NCBI GenBank assembly: GCA_036522235.1
Contig: DATDGG010000266.1
Coordinates: 1 to 39,416, forward strand
Length of the DNA: 39,416 bases
Direction of reading: 5' to 3'
Source: VAZQ01 sp036522235
Lineage (GTDB): Bacteria > Pseudomonadota > Alphaproteobacteria > Rhizobiales > Xanthobacteraceae
The notes under the pieces were generated by a model. The model was not told where the DNA came from and ran no database searches. It saw only the letters and a list, made by a program, of their open reading frames with translations. The stretch's first letter is position 1, and each line of letters opens with the position of its first letter. This document shows positions 17,871-25,861 of this stretch, piece after piece. The position numbers and the translations under genes are program-made.

Positions 17871-18542
17871 ATGAACATCACCACGCGTTCGTCGATCTTG
17901 GCGTCAGCAGCGCTCCTGGCTCTTGTCATGGGCGGGAGCGCGCAGGCGCAGCAGGCCAACATGACCTTTTTCGTGACCAGCGAAGGTCCCGGCAAGGGCG
18001 GCGATCTCGGCGGCCTCGCGGGCGCCGATGCTCACTGCCAGAAGCTTGCCGAGGCCGCCGGCGCCGCCGGCAAGACTTGGCATGCCTATCTGAGCAGCAG
18101 CACCAACGCCGCCAATCCGGGCGCCACCGTCAACGCCCGCGATCGCATCGGGCGCGGCCCCTGGCAAAACGCCAAAGGCGTGGTCGTCGCCACCAGCGTC
18201 GATGACCTGCACAGCGATGGCAACAAGATCAGCAAGGAATCGGGCCTGACCGAGAAGGGCACGGTCGTCAATGGCGTCGGCGACACGCCCAACCAGCACG
18301 ACATGCTGACCGGCTCGGGCATGGACGGCCGCGCCTTGCCTGACAACATCAACCTGACCTGCAACAACTGGACGAGCAGCCAATACGGCTCGGCCATCGT
18401 CGGCCACGTCGACCGGCGCGGCAATGCCGACACCATCTTCCAGCATTCCTGGAACTCCTCGCATATGTCGCGCGGCTGCACCCAGCCGGACCTGATCGCC
18501 ACCGGCGGCAACGGCCTGTTCTACTGCTTCGCCGCGAACTGA
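17871..18542 (+). CDS. Secreted lectin/endostatin-fold-like protein, paralogue 2
   Basis: A 223-residue tandem paralogue of the preceding gene with the same architecture: signal peptide (ending GGSAQAQ), NMTFFVTSEGPGKGGDLGGL, CQKLAEAAGA, TWHAYLSSSTN, VNARDRIGRGPWQNAKG, HSWNSSHMSRGCTQ and LFYCFAAN. The cysteine pattern is conserved. Many surface positions differ from paralogue 1, so the duplication is not recent. GGGAGG lies 9 bases upstream of ATG 17871. A strong hairpin follows the stop, so the two genes probably form one transcript. Confidence 0.8.
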   Translation: MNITTRSSILASAALLALVMGGSAQAQQANMTFFVTSEGPGKGGDLGGLAGADAHCQKLAEAAGAAGKTWHAYLSSSTNAANPGATVNARDRIGRGPWQNAKGVVVATSVDDLHSDGNKISKESGLTEKGTVVNGVGDTPNQHDMLTGSGMDGRALPDNINLTCNNWTSSQYGSAIVGHVDRRGNADTIFQHSWNSSHMSRGCTQPDLIATGGNGLFYCFAAN

Positions 18543-18565
18543 CGCGACACGCCGGCACCGCAACG

Positions 18566-18593
18566 GAGGGGCGGCCCTTGTGGCCGCCCCCTC
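18566..18593 (+). terminator. Hairpin terminator after the lectin-like pair
   Basis: GGGGCGGCC at 18568-18576 pairs with GGCCGCCCC at 18582-18590 around a 5 nt loop. It begins about 25 bp after the stop codon. There is no U-tract, so it may be a Rho-assisted or 3'-stabilising hairpin. Confidence 0.5.
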
Positions 18594-18616
18594 GGAGCCC
18601 AGCCGCGGGCGCCCAT

Positions 18617-18655
18617 CATAAGGGCGCTTACGCCCGCCTTCGACGGGCTATGGGG
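18617..18655 (+). repeat. Short palindromic repeat, copy B
   Basis: This is the second copy of the element at 3701-3740 (opposite strand). It contains GGGCG-CTTA-CGCCC and an overlapping GCCCG stem. Compared with copy A, changes at element positions 7, 18 and 30 keep the stems paired. Confidence 0.6.
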
Positions 18656-18751
18656 CGCCCCTACATCGCGTTCGTCTTGACATGGCCGGCCCGCGGGAGC
18701 CGAATGCGATCGCGATTTGCCGATCGTGCTCCACCAACGCGAGGAAGCGCC

Positions 18752-20326
18752 ATGCGGTCATCAGCTCTCTTATTCGCTCTCTCGGGAATTCTCGGAAGCC
18801 TGGCCTCGCCCGCCGCGCATGCCGCGACCATCTCGGGCACGGTGACCGGGCCGGACGGCGCCCCGTTCCGTGCCGCCTTCGTGCAGGCCCGCCACGCCGG
18901 GTTGAAGATGACGGTCAGCGTGCTCTCCGACAATCAGGGGCGCTACTTCGCCGAAAACTTGCCCGCCGGCGAATATCGCCTGCAGGTGCGCGCGGTCGGC
19001 TACAAGACCGACCCCAAGAGCGGCATCACGCTTGCCGCCGACCAGAACGCGGCCTTCGACTTCAAGCTGGCGACCACGATGATCCGCTGGACGGAGATTT
19101 CGCAGTTGCAGGGCTACCAGCTGCTGCCGAACGAGCGCGGCAAGGACACGCTGTTCCAGAACTGCATGGGCTGCCACGGCTTCCAGTCCAAGATGGCCGC
19201 GGTGGTGCGCGACGAGGACGGCTGGCGCGATCGCGTGAACTTCATGCGCGAGGCCATGCGCTCTTCCCTCGCCGATCGCAACGGCTTCAGCGATCAGCAG
19301 GCCGACGACGTCGTCTATTATCTCAGCCACGTCTTCGTCGAGGGCTCGAGCCTGCCGAAGTCGCCGGCGGAGCTGCCCGCCTACAAGGACACGCTGTTCC
19401 AGCCCTCCGACGAGGCGCTCAAGATCGTCTATGTGGATTTCGAGATGCCGGGCCCCAATCGCTTCCCCTGGACCTCGGCCGGCGACAAGGACGGCTTCCG
19501 CTGGACGCCAGAATATGGGCAGGCCAACAAGGTCATGCGGCTCAATCCGCAGACCGGTCAGATGACGGAATTCCCGGTTCCCAATATGGGCCCGGCGCTG
19601 ATCCATTCCGCGGTGCCGGCACCCGACGGCTCGGTGTGGATGACCGAAGCGGGCTCCAAGAAGATCGCCCATTGGGATCCCAAGACCCAGAAGATCGTCG
19701 AATACCAGGATGATTGGCGCAAGCACACCATCCGCGTCGCGCCGGACGGCCGCATCTGGTCGACCGGCGGATTGACCGTGTTCGATCCCAAATACGAGAC
19801 CTTCACACATATCCCGGAAGTGCCGACCGCCTACGGCATCGCGCTCGATCCGCAGAACAATATCTGGGTCACCGAAATGACCAAGACCGGGTTCCTCGAC
19901 AAGATCGATCCCACCACGCTCAAGGTCACCAAGTACATTCCGCCCTCGCGCGACCGGCCGCGGCGCGTGCAGGTGGATTCCGACGGGATCGTGTGGTTCT
20001 GCGTGTTCGAGGACGGCAAGATCGACCGCTTCGATCCCAAGACCGAGACCTTCAAGGAGTTCCCGCTGCCCAACGCCAAGTCGCACCCTTATGCGCTCGG
20101 CATCGCGCCCGACCACGCGCTCTGGTACTCCTCCGAATCCCGCGACATCATCGGGCGGCTCGATCCCGACACCGGCAAGGTGACGGAATATCCCATGCCC
20201 TATGCCGACAACGGCATGCGCGACTTCTTCCTCGATAAGGACGGGCACATGTGGTACGGCACGCCGCCCAACAACCGGGTCGGCTATTTCTATCTGTCGA
20301 CCAAGCAGCGCAACGCGGCCAACTGA
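18752..20326 (+). CDS. Exported Vgb-like propeller protein with cytochrome c and regulatory-like domains
   Basis: A 524-residue secreted protein. Residues 1-24 are a signal peptide (ending AAHA). Residues about 25-105 form a carboxypeptidase-regulatory-like beta domain (ISGTVTGPDGAPFRAAFV, GRYFAENLPAGEYRLQVRAVG). A haem c motif CMGCH is at 138-142. From about 190 there is a virginiamycin-B-lyase-type beta-propeller with repeats such as GSVWMTEAGSKKIAHWDP and NNIWVTEMTKTGFLDKIDP. Vgb enzymes open streptogramin B lactones, but many propellers of this type do not. The haem suggests a redox role in the periplasm. GAGGAAG precedes ATG 18752. Confidence 0.8.
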   Translation: MRSSALLFALSGILGSLASPAAHAATISGTVTGPDGAPFRAAFVQARHAGLKMTVSVLSDNQGRYFAENLPAGEYRLQVRAVGYKTDPKSGITLAADQNAAFDFKLATTMIRWTEISQLQGYQLLPNERGKDTLFQNCMGCHGFQSKMAAVVRDEDGWRDRVNFMREAMRSSLADRNGFSDQQADDVVYYLSHVFVEGSSLPKSPAELPAYKDTLFQPSDEALKIVYVDFEMPGPNRFPWTSAGDKDGFRWTPEYGQANKVMRLNPQTGQMTEFPVPNMGPALIHSAVPAPDGSVWMTEAGSKKIAHWDPKTQKIVEYQDDWRKHTIRVAPDGRIWSTGGLTVFDPKYETFTHIPEVPTAYGIALDPQNNIWVTEMTKTGFLDKIDPTTLKVTKYIPPSRDRPRRVQVDSDGIVWFCVFEDGKIDRFDPKTETFKEFPLPNAKSHPYALGIAPDHALWYSSESRDIIGRLDPDTGKVTEYPMPYADNGMRDFFLDKDGHMWYGTPPNNRVGYFYLSTKQRNAAN

Positions 20327-20344
20327 GCCGCGTCCGGAGCGGCT
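20326..20344. terminator. Hairpin between convergent genes
   Basis: AGCCGC (20326-20331) pairs with GCGGCT (20339-20344) across 7 nt, with further partial pairing outside. It lies in the 20 bp between the propeller gene and the convergent receiver gene, so it may terminate both. No U-tract is present. Confidence 0.35.
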
Positions 20345-20346
20345 GC

Positions 20347-20826
20347 TCAGACCATGAACAGGTTGTCCGAAGGCTTCTCTCCTTCGGGCTGGGCGGGGGG
20401 GCGCTGGTTCGCAAGGGCCGTTATGATCCGGTCGGCCAAGGCCTTGGCGGACATCGGCATGGTCAGATAGGCGTCGACGCCGAGACGCTTGGCTTCCGCC
20501 ACGCGGCCGCGCGGAGCGGACCTGCTGAACATGATGATCGGCACGCTCGGCCGCGTCAGCATGCCGGGCGCGCGGATGATGCGCGTGAGCTCGGCGCCGT
20601 TGAGCATCGGCAATTCCCATTCGAGCATCACGATATCGGGGTCGACGGCCTTGATGACCTCGAAGCCGGCGAGCGCGTCGTCGACCTCGTCGATCTTCTT
20701 GACGCCGATATTGACCAGGAGATTGCGGACGAGCTTGCGCAGATATTGATTGTCCTCGACGATCAGCACCCGAATTGAACCGGTGATCGCCTCGACTTGG
20801 TTCGCCGAACTCGTCCGCATAGACAA
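20347..20826 (-). CDS. Single-domain response regulator with altered phosphorylation site
   Basis: A 159-residue CheY-like receiver. Acidic pocket residues are present in VLIVEDNQYL (residues 20-29). The position normally held by the phosphorylated Asp is Glu69 (DIVMLEWELPMLNG), encoded by GAA. The conserved Lys before Pro124 is Met123 (YLTMPMS), and the Thr/Ser position is Ser in MFSRSA. Such a protein may not accept phosphate normally; Glu may mimic the phosphorylated state. There is no output domain; the C-terminal 30 residues are Pro-rich. No histidine kinase is adjacent. Confidence 0.85.
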   Translation of the reverse strand: MSMRTSSANQVEAITGSIRVLIVEDNQYLRKLVRNLLVNIGVKKIDEVDDALAGFEVIKAVDPDIVMLEWELPMLNGAELTRIIRAPGMLTRPSVPIIMFSRSAPRGRVAEAKRLGVDAYLTMPMSAKALADRIITALANQRPPAQPEGEKPSDNLFMV

Positions 20827-20958
20827 GGCGGTACGGCCAAAAGCTTAACACCGATTTAGCACATCTGGACTTGATCGGCCGGGCAGGCAAAGCGCGCCGG
20901 CGTTCCGAACAGCCATGCCGGCCCGCAAGAGAAAATTCACCTCAAAGAAAATATCGGA

Positions 20959-21156
20959 TCATTCCCCGCGCGTGACACATCTCGCGCAGCGCGGCCCTTC
21001 CCGCCCGGCCGGATCAGCCGCAGCCGTATCGCCATCGCCCGCCGGGTCGAGCAGCGCCAAGGCCGCCGACACGTTGCGATCATCGAGAGCCGCGATGATG
21101 GCGCCGATCAAGCTGCGGTCTTTGCGATCTTCACCAGGGCGCTTGGTTGCGGGCAT
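20959..21156 (-). CDS. Possible small protein, 65 residues
   Basis: The frame begins MPATKRPGEDRKDRSLIGAI and has a helical, Ala/Leu-rich centre followed by a CARC pair near the end. No clear ribosome binding site precedes the ATG, and I recognise no family. It occupies the middle of the 395 bp gap between the receiver gene and the serpin gene; the rest of that gap shows nothing I can name. Confidence 0.3.
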   Translation of the reverse strand: MPATKRPGEDRKDRSLIGAIIAALDDRNVSAALALLDPAGDGDTAAADPAGREGPRCARCVTRGE

Positions 21157-21221
21157 GGCAGGCCTGCGGCGTTTTGGTCACCGATCTTAGCTAAGCGCTC
21201 GGCCCGCGTTTCACAATGCCA

Positions 21222-22583
21222 CTAGCGCGGGTCCGTGATGCCGCCCAGGAACAGGATCGCGCCGGTCGCCTCGTCGTGGATCGCAAACAGGAACGGGCGA
21301 TCCACATGGAACGGCTGCGGTGGTTCCAGTTGTTGATGCATCGCGGTCGCGACCACCGTAATGGCGGTAGCGGCAGCAGCCTCGGTGCCGTCCTCCATCA
21401 CGTCGACCACGGCGCGATGCGCGATCGCACCGATCGCCATCGGCAGCTCCGACGGCGGGTGGCCCGTCATGCCGCTGAAATCCGCGAGCTTGAGCTCGAA
21501 GGCGCGGCTTACGCCCTCGGCGCGGAACGGCGGCACCAGGTCGGCATCGAAGTGCGCCTTGAACCGCGGCAACGTAAGCTCGACCGCCTTGTCGGCGGCG
21601 GGCATGCGCAGCTCCGCGAGCAGCGCCGCCCACTCGGCAGCGTCGAGCCGGCGGGCAACGGCATCGAGCCCGTCGATCTCGTTCGGCAGCAGCACCACCA
21701 TGCCGATCGACCCAACCTCGTAGCGCAGCCGGATCGCGCGATAGCCGGAACGCGCGGCCATCGCAAACTGGGTGCTCCGCCGCATCATCGGGACCGAGGC
21801 TTTGCGCGCGCGGGTGAGATTGAAGGCTTCCTCCCGGGTCGCCGACTTTTCGAAGGTCGACGCCCACTTGGCCTTGAAATAGACGGCGTTGAGAATGACC
21901 GCCGGGCTCGATTGATCGAGGCGATCGAGAATCCGCTCGATCTTGCCTTCGGTCTTGCGCTTGACCCAATTGTTGATGTCGTCGAGACCGATATTGTGCA
22001 ACACCTCGGCATCGTATTTGTCCTTGAGCAGCGATGCGTATTTGACGTCGATGAGATCGCCGCGCCCAGGCAGCATCAAGGCGTCGGCGATAAGAAGGCG
22101 CGCGGACGCAGGCAGGGTCCCGGGCGCGATGCAAAGGTCCCCCTCGCGCGCCGCCGGATATGAACACTGGCCATTGGACGGCAGAGCCGCCTCGCATCGG
22201 CCACCGCTTGCTTTCATGCCCGCGGGGCATTTCGGGGCGACCGCGCTTTTGTCGTAGCCGCGAAGCTGCGCCAGCAGGGCCGCATTCGCGGCCTCCATGT
22301 CGGCACGGGGGAGACCTAGATGCAGGCCCTTCGCCATCTCGGTCTCGGTCTCCCCGCGCGCCCCCGAGAGCGCCATCGCCATGGCGGTACCGATCGACAG
22401 CGGCGAGAGCACGATATTGCCGCCCTTGCCGGAGAGCTGCTTGAACAGCCCCAGGCCGCTGGCATTGTAGGCCGCCGCGAGCGCCGGCACGCCATCCTCC
22501 GCCGCAGCGGTGCCGGGGGCCAGGAGAGCGAGGGTCATGCCGATACCGACCGCGATGCCCGTCCGTCCGCCTGTCCGCGCCAT
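21222..22583 (-). CDS. Secreted serpin with a four-cysteine insert
   Basis: A 453-residue serpin, a suicide inhibitor of proteases. Residues 1-28 are a signal peptide. The fold is recognisable: NIVLSPLSIGTAMAMALSGA, INNWVKRKTEGKIERIL, VILNAVYFKAKWASTFEKS and DRPFLFAIHDEATGAILFLG. The hinge EDGTEAAAAT (397-406) matches inhibitory serpins, so loop insertion should work; counting 17 residues from the hinge Glu puts P1 near Thr413, but the loop is longer than usual. An insert at about 111-160 carries Cys119, 130, 140 and 151, in the region between helix D and strand 2A. The target is unknown. GAGGA lies 8 bases upstream of the ATG. Confidence 0.9.
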   Translation of the reverse strand: MARTGGRTGIAVGIGMTLALLAPGTAAAEDGVPALAAAYNASGLGLFKQLSGKGGNIVLSPLSIGTAMAMALSGARGETETEMAKGLHLGLPRADMEAANAALLAQLRGYDKSAVAPKCPAGMKASGGRCEAALPSNGQCSYPAAREGDLCIAPGTLPASARLLIADALMLPGRGDLIDVKYASLLKDKYDAEVLHNIGLDDINNWVKRKTEGKIERILDRLDQSSPAVILNAVYFKAKWASTFEKSATREEAFNLTRARKASVPMMRRSTQFAMAARSGYRAIRLRYEVGSIGMVVLLPNEIDGLDAVARRLDAAEWAALLAELRMPAADKAVELTLPRFKAHFDADLVPPFRAEGVSRAFELKLADFSGMTGHPPSELPMAIGAIAHRAVVDVMEDGTEAAAATAITVVATAMHQQLEPPQPFHVDRPFLFAIHDEATGAILFLGGITDPR

Positions 22584-22686
22584 GAAGGTCGTCCTCGTTT
22601 GCCAAATCCCCGTTCGCGCACAATTAGGTCAATATGAGGGGTGACGGGGCGCGCGCCTGCGGCTATACAGCAGGCGGCTGAACGGC

Positions 22687-22721
22687 GCCCTTCCGGCCCG
22701 CCCCAAGGCGGCGGAAAGGGC
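22687..22721. other. Hairpin in the serpin-cvpA divergent region
   Basis: GCCCTTCCG at 22687-22695 pairs imperfectly with CGGAAAGGGC at 22712-22721, with inner pairing between GCC and GGC runs. It may be a regulatory or dispersed repeat element. Confidence 0.3.
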
Positions 22722-22762
22722 AGAAGATTGAACGAGTTGGGCGGCATCCGATTGGAGAGGGC

Positions 22763-22806
22763 CTTAGCCCGAGGACCTTAGCCCAAGTGAAGGATCTTAG
22801 CCCGAG
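22763..22806 (+). repeat. Three CTTAGCCCRAG direct repeats upstream of cvpA
   Basis: CTTAGCCCGAG (22763-22773), CTTAGCCCAAG (22777-22787) and CTTAGCCCGAG (22796-22806) lie 30-70 bp upstream of the cvpA start. They could be protein-binding sites or slippage products. Confidence 0.5.
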
Positions 22807-22835
22807 TGACTGAGTGAGAGGGACCTGACAGCGCC

Positions 22836-23426
22836 ATGCCTATCACGCTCCTCGACGTGATTCTGATCAGCGTCATGTTGATCTCCGCCGTCCTGGCCAT
22901 GATTCGCGGCTTCATGCGCGAAATCCTCTCGATCGCGGCCTGGGTCCTGGCGGCAGTGGCGACTCTGTATTCCTACAGCAAGCTCTTGCCCTACGCCAAA
23001 GCCTACGTGAACAACGATATCGTCGCGACCGGGGCGGTCGTCGCCGGCACCTTCCTGCTCACGCTGCTTGTGGTTTCGGTGGTTACCGTGCGATTCTCCG
23101 ACATGGTGCTCGACAGCCGGGTCGGCGCGCTCGACCGTACGCTCGGCTTCCTGTTCGGGCTCGCGCGTGGCCTCATCATCGTGGTGGTGGCCTTCCTGTT
23201 CTTCGCCTGGCTGGTGCCGGCCAAGACCCAGCCGTCCTGGGTCGCCAATGCAAAGTCCAAGGTGGTGCTGCAAAGCACTGGGGATTGGCTGATGTCGATG
23301 TTGCCGGATGACCCGGAAAGCACCATCTTGAAGAGGTTCAAGAAGCCGCTGCCCGAGGACACCGAGCCCACCGAGGCTCCGCCCGGTCAGCGCGGCAGCC
23401 TCGATGCCACCCGCGTGCCGATCTAA
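22836..23426 (+). CDS. cvpA: CvpA family membrane protein
   Basis: A 196-residue integral inner-membrane protein with four hydrophobic segments (about residues 5-25, 30-50, 64-84 and 104-128) and a charged cytoplasmic tail. The start ITLLDVILISVMLISAVLAMIRGF (shown in part: LLDVILISVML) and GALDRTLGFLFGLARG are typical of CvpA. In E. coli the family is linked to colicin V production and envelope stress. It lies just upstream of purF, the classical cvpA-purF pairing. Confidence 0.92.
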   Translation: MPITLLDVILISVMLISAVLAMIRGFMREILSIAAWVLAAVATLYSYSKLLPYAKAYVNNDIVATGAVVAGTFLLTLLVVSVVTVRFSDMVLDSRVGALDRTLGFLFGLARGLIIVVVAFLFFAWLVPAKTQPSWVANAKSKVVLQSTGDWLMSMLPDDPESTILKRFKKPLPEDTEPTEAPPGQRGSLDATRVPI

Positions 23427-23454
23427 CCAGCGGGGCGTCGATATGGGAGAGCTG

Positions 23455-24960
23455 ATGCACGAGACGATCGACCCCCCAAGCGACGCCGGCCCCAACGACC
23501 TTTATCCAAGCGACCTCGATCTTGACGGTGACCGGCTGCGCGAGGAATGCGGGGTGTTCGGGGTCTTTGGACATCCGGACGCCGCGGCGATCACGGCGCT
23601 CGGCCTGCATGCCCTGCAACATCGCGGCCAGGAAGCCGCCGGTATCGTCTCCTTCGACGGGCGCCGCTTCCATTCCGAGCGCCGGCTCGGCCTGGTCGGC
23701 GACACGTTCTCGCGGCGCGAGGTGATCGAGCGGCTGCCCGGCATGTCGGCGATCGGCCATGTGCGCTATTCAACCACCGGCGAGACCATCCTGCGCAATG
23801 TGCAGCCGCTGTTCGCCGAGCTCGATGCCGGCGGCTTCGCGGTCGGCCACAACGGCAATCTCACCAACGGGCTGACGTTGCGCCGCCAACTGGTGCGCAA
23901 CGGCGCCATGATGCAGTCGACCACCGACACCGAGGTCATCCTGCACCTGGTCGCGCAGTCGCGCCGCAACCGCTTCGTCGACCGTTTCGTCGATGCGCTG
24001 GGTGCGCTCGAAGGCGCCTTTTCGCTGGTCGCGCTCACCAACAAGAAGCTGGTCGGGACGCGCGACCCGCTCGGCATCAGGCCGCTGGTCATGGGGCGGC
24101 TCGACGGCGCCGCGATCCTCGCGTCCGAGACCTGCGCGCTCGACATCATCGGCGCCAAATATGTGCGCGACATCGAGAACGGCGAGATCGTCGTGTTCGA
24201 CGAGGAAGGCACCCATTCCCACAAGCCGTTCCGGCAGATGCCGCCGCGGCCCTGCATCTTCGAATACATCTATTTCTCGCGGCCGGATTCGATCGTGGGC
24301 GGCCGCTCGGTCTACCAGGTCCGCCGCACCATGGGGGCGGAGCTGGCGCGCGAGGCGCCGGCGGCCGCCGACGTCATCGTGCCGGTCCCGGATTCCGGCG
24401 TGCCGGCCGCCATCGGCTATGCCCAGCTCGCCGGCATTCCCTTCGAGATGGGCATCATCCGCAACCATTATGTGGGCCGCACCTTCATCCAGCCGACCCA
24501 GTCGATCCGCGAGATCGGGGTGCGGATGAAGCATTCCGCCAACCGCGCCGTGGTGTCGGACAAGCGCATCGTGCTGATCGACGATTCGCTCGTGCGCGGC
24601 ACCACCTCGCTCAAGATCGTGCAGATGATGCGCGACGCCGGCGCCCGCGAGGTGCATATGCGCATCGCCAGCCCGCCGATCACCCATTCCGACTATTACG
24701 GCATCGACACGCCCGAGCGCGACAAGCTTTTGGCGGCCAACCACGACATCGAAGGCATGCGCGCCTTCATCGGCGCGGATTCGCTCGCCTTCCTGTCGGT
24801 CGAGGGCATCTACCGCGCCATGGGCCACGAGCGGCGCGACCCGCTCTGCCCGCAATTCACCGACCATTGCTTCACCGGCGAGTATCCGACGCCCCTGACC
24901 GACCGCGGCGCCGACACCGCGACGCCCCGCCAGCTCTCGCTGCTGGCTGAAGCGAGCTGA
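23455..24960 (+). CDS. purF: Amidophosphoribosyltransferase
   Basis: A 501-residue enzyme that makes 5-phosphoribosylamine from PRPP and glutamine, the first step of purine synthesis. Residues before Cys32 form a propeptide; after processing, Cys32 (ECGVFGVFGHPDAAAI) is the glutaminase nucleophile. The PRPP-binding motif is VLIDDSLVRGTTS. An in-frame ATG at 23443 is possible, but GGGAG five bases before ATG 23455 favours the latter. Probably cotranscribed with cvpA, whose stop is 28 bp upstream. Confidence 0.96.
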   Translation: MHETIDPPSDAGPNDLYPSDLDLDGDRLREECGVFGVFGHPDAAAITALGLHALQHRGQEAAGIVSFDGRRFHSERRLGLVGDTFSRREVIERLPGMSAIGHVRYSTTGETILRNVQPLFAELDAGGFAVGHNGNLTNGLTLRRQLVRNGAMMQSTTDTEVILHLVAQSRRNRFVDRFVDALGALEGAFSLVALTNKKLVGTRDPLGIRPLVMGRLDGAAILASETCALDIIGAKYVRDIENGEIVVFDEEGTHSHKPFRQMPPRPCIFEYIYFSRPDSIVGGRSVYQVRRTMGAELAREAPAAADVIVPVPDSGVPAAIGYAQLAGIPFEMGIIRNHYVGRTFIQPTQSIREIGVRMKHSANRAVVSDKRIVLIDDSLVRGTTSLKIVQMMRDAGAREVHMRIASPPITHSDYYGIDTPERDKLLAANHDIEGMRAFIGADSLAFLSVEGIYRAMGHERRDPLCPQFTDHCFTGEYPTPLTDRGADTATPRQLSLLAEAS

Positions 24961-24980
24961 GCATTCTTGGCCGAATCTGA

Positions 24981-25096
24981 TCCTCGTGGTGAGGAGCCGC
25001 GCAAATGCGCGGCGTCTCGAACCATGGCCGCGAATCGTGGCGCCGGGCCGCATCCTTCGAGACGCGGTGCTGCGCACCGCTCCTCAAGGATGAGGA
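24981..25096. repeat. Imperfect inverted-repeat element between purF and the SDR gene
   Basis: The left half (from TCCTCGTGGTGAGGAG) and the reverse complement of the right half (starting TCCTCATCCTTGAGGAG) share GAGGAGC, GCGTCTCGAA and ATG blocks, giving a long imperfect hairpin. From memory this matches a dispersed intergenic repeat of Bradyrhizobium-type genomes. Its right end holds GAGGA at 25092-25096, a plausible ribosome binding site for the SDR gene. Confidence 0.7.
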
Positions 25097-25103
25097 TCGA
25101 GGT

Positions 25104-25826
25104 ATGAGTATGCCCCCTCCCCTCGCCGATCGCATCGCGCTCGTCACCGGCGCCTCGCGCGGCATCGGCCGCGCCACGGCGCTCGCGCTGGCACGTGCCG
25201 GCGCCCATGTGGTGGCGGTCGCGCGCACGATCGGCGCCCTGGAGGAGCTCGACGACGCGATCCGCGCCGGCGGTGGCACCGCCACCTTGGTACCGCTCGA
25301 TCTCAAGGATGTACCCGGCATCGCGCGGCTCGCGGCCGCACTCAAGGAGCGCTACCACCGGCTCGACGTGCTGGTCGGCAATGCGGGAATTCTCGGCCCC
25401 CTCTCCCCGCTCGATCATGTGGAGCCGAAGGCCTGGGAGGAGGTGCTGGCGGTGAACGTCACCGCCAACTGGCACCTGATCCGCACCATGGACGCGCTGC
25501 TCAAGCAGTCCATGGGCGCGCGCGTGGTGTTCCTCACCTCCGGCATCACCGCCCATCCGCGCGCCTATTGGGGACCCTACGCGGTCTCCAAGGCCGCCCT
25601 CGAGGTGCTGGCGCGCACCTATGCGGCCGAGACGGCCTCGACCCCCATCCGCGTCAATCTGTTCAATCCCGGCGCGACCCGCACCCGCATGCGCGCAACC
25701 GCGATGCCGGGCGAGGACCCCGCCGAGCTCAAGACCGTCGCGCCGGTCGCCGAGAGGATTCTCGAACTGTGCCTTCCGCAATTCGAGGACACCGGCAAGC
25801 TGTGCGGAATGGCGAATAGCGAGTAG
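25104..25826 (+). CDS. SDR family oxidoreductase
   Basis: A 240-residue classical short-chain dehydrogenase. The cofactor motif TGASRGIG is at 15-22, NAG at 93-95, and the catalytic Ser146, Tyr159 and Lys163 (YAVSK) are present. The residue after the second strand is Arg41, which suggests NADPH preference. The substrate is unknown. It follows purF, a neighbour order I recall from related genomes. Two starts are possible, ATG 25104 and 25110; I took the first, with GAGGA seven bases upstream. Confidence 0.9.
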   Translation: MSMPPPLADRIALVTGASRGIGRATALALARAGAHVVAVARTIGALEELDDAIRAGGGTATLVPLDLKDVPGIARLAAALKERYHRLDVLVGNAGILGPLSPLDHVEPKAWEEVLAVNVTANWHLIRTMDALLKQSMGARVVFLTSGITAHPRAYWGPYAVSKAALEVLARTYAAETASTPIRVNLFNPGATRTRMRATAMPGEDPAELKTVAPVAERILELCLPQFEDTGKLCGMANSE

Positions 25827-25861
25827 GGGCAGTTTCGCTCTTCGCTACTCACTACTCGCTA

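Noticed and set aside
18770..20890. Very long minus-strand frame opposite the propeller gene
   Set aside because: It runs antisense to a clear multi-domain gene and has no recognisable domain.
21211..22623. Second minus-strand frame over the serpin gene
   Set aside because: It is a shifted reading of the serpin coding sequence and Arg/Gly-rich.
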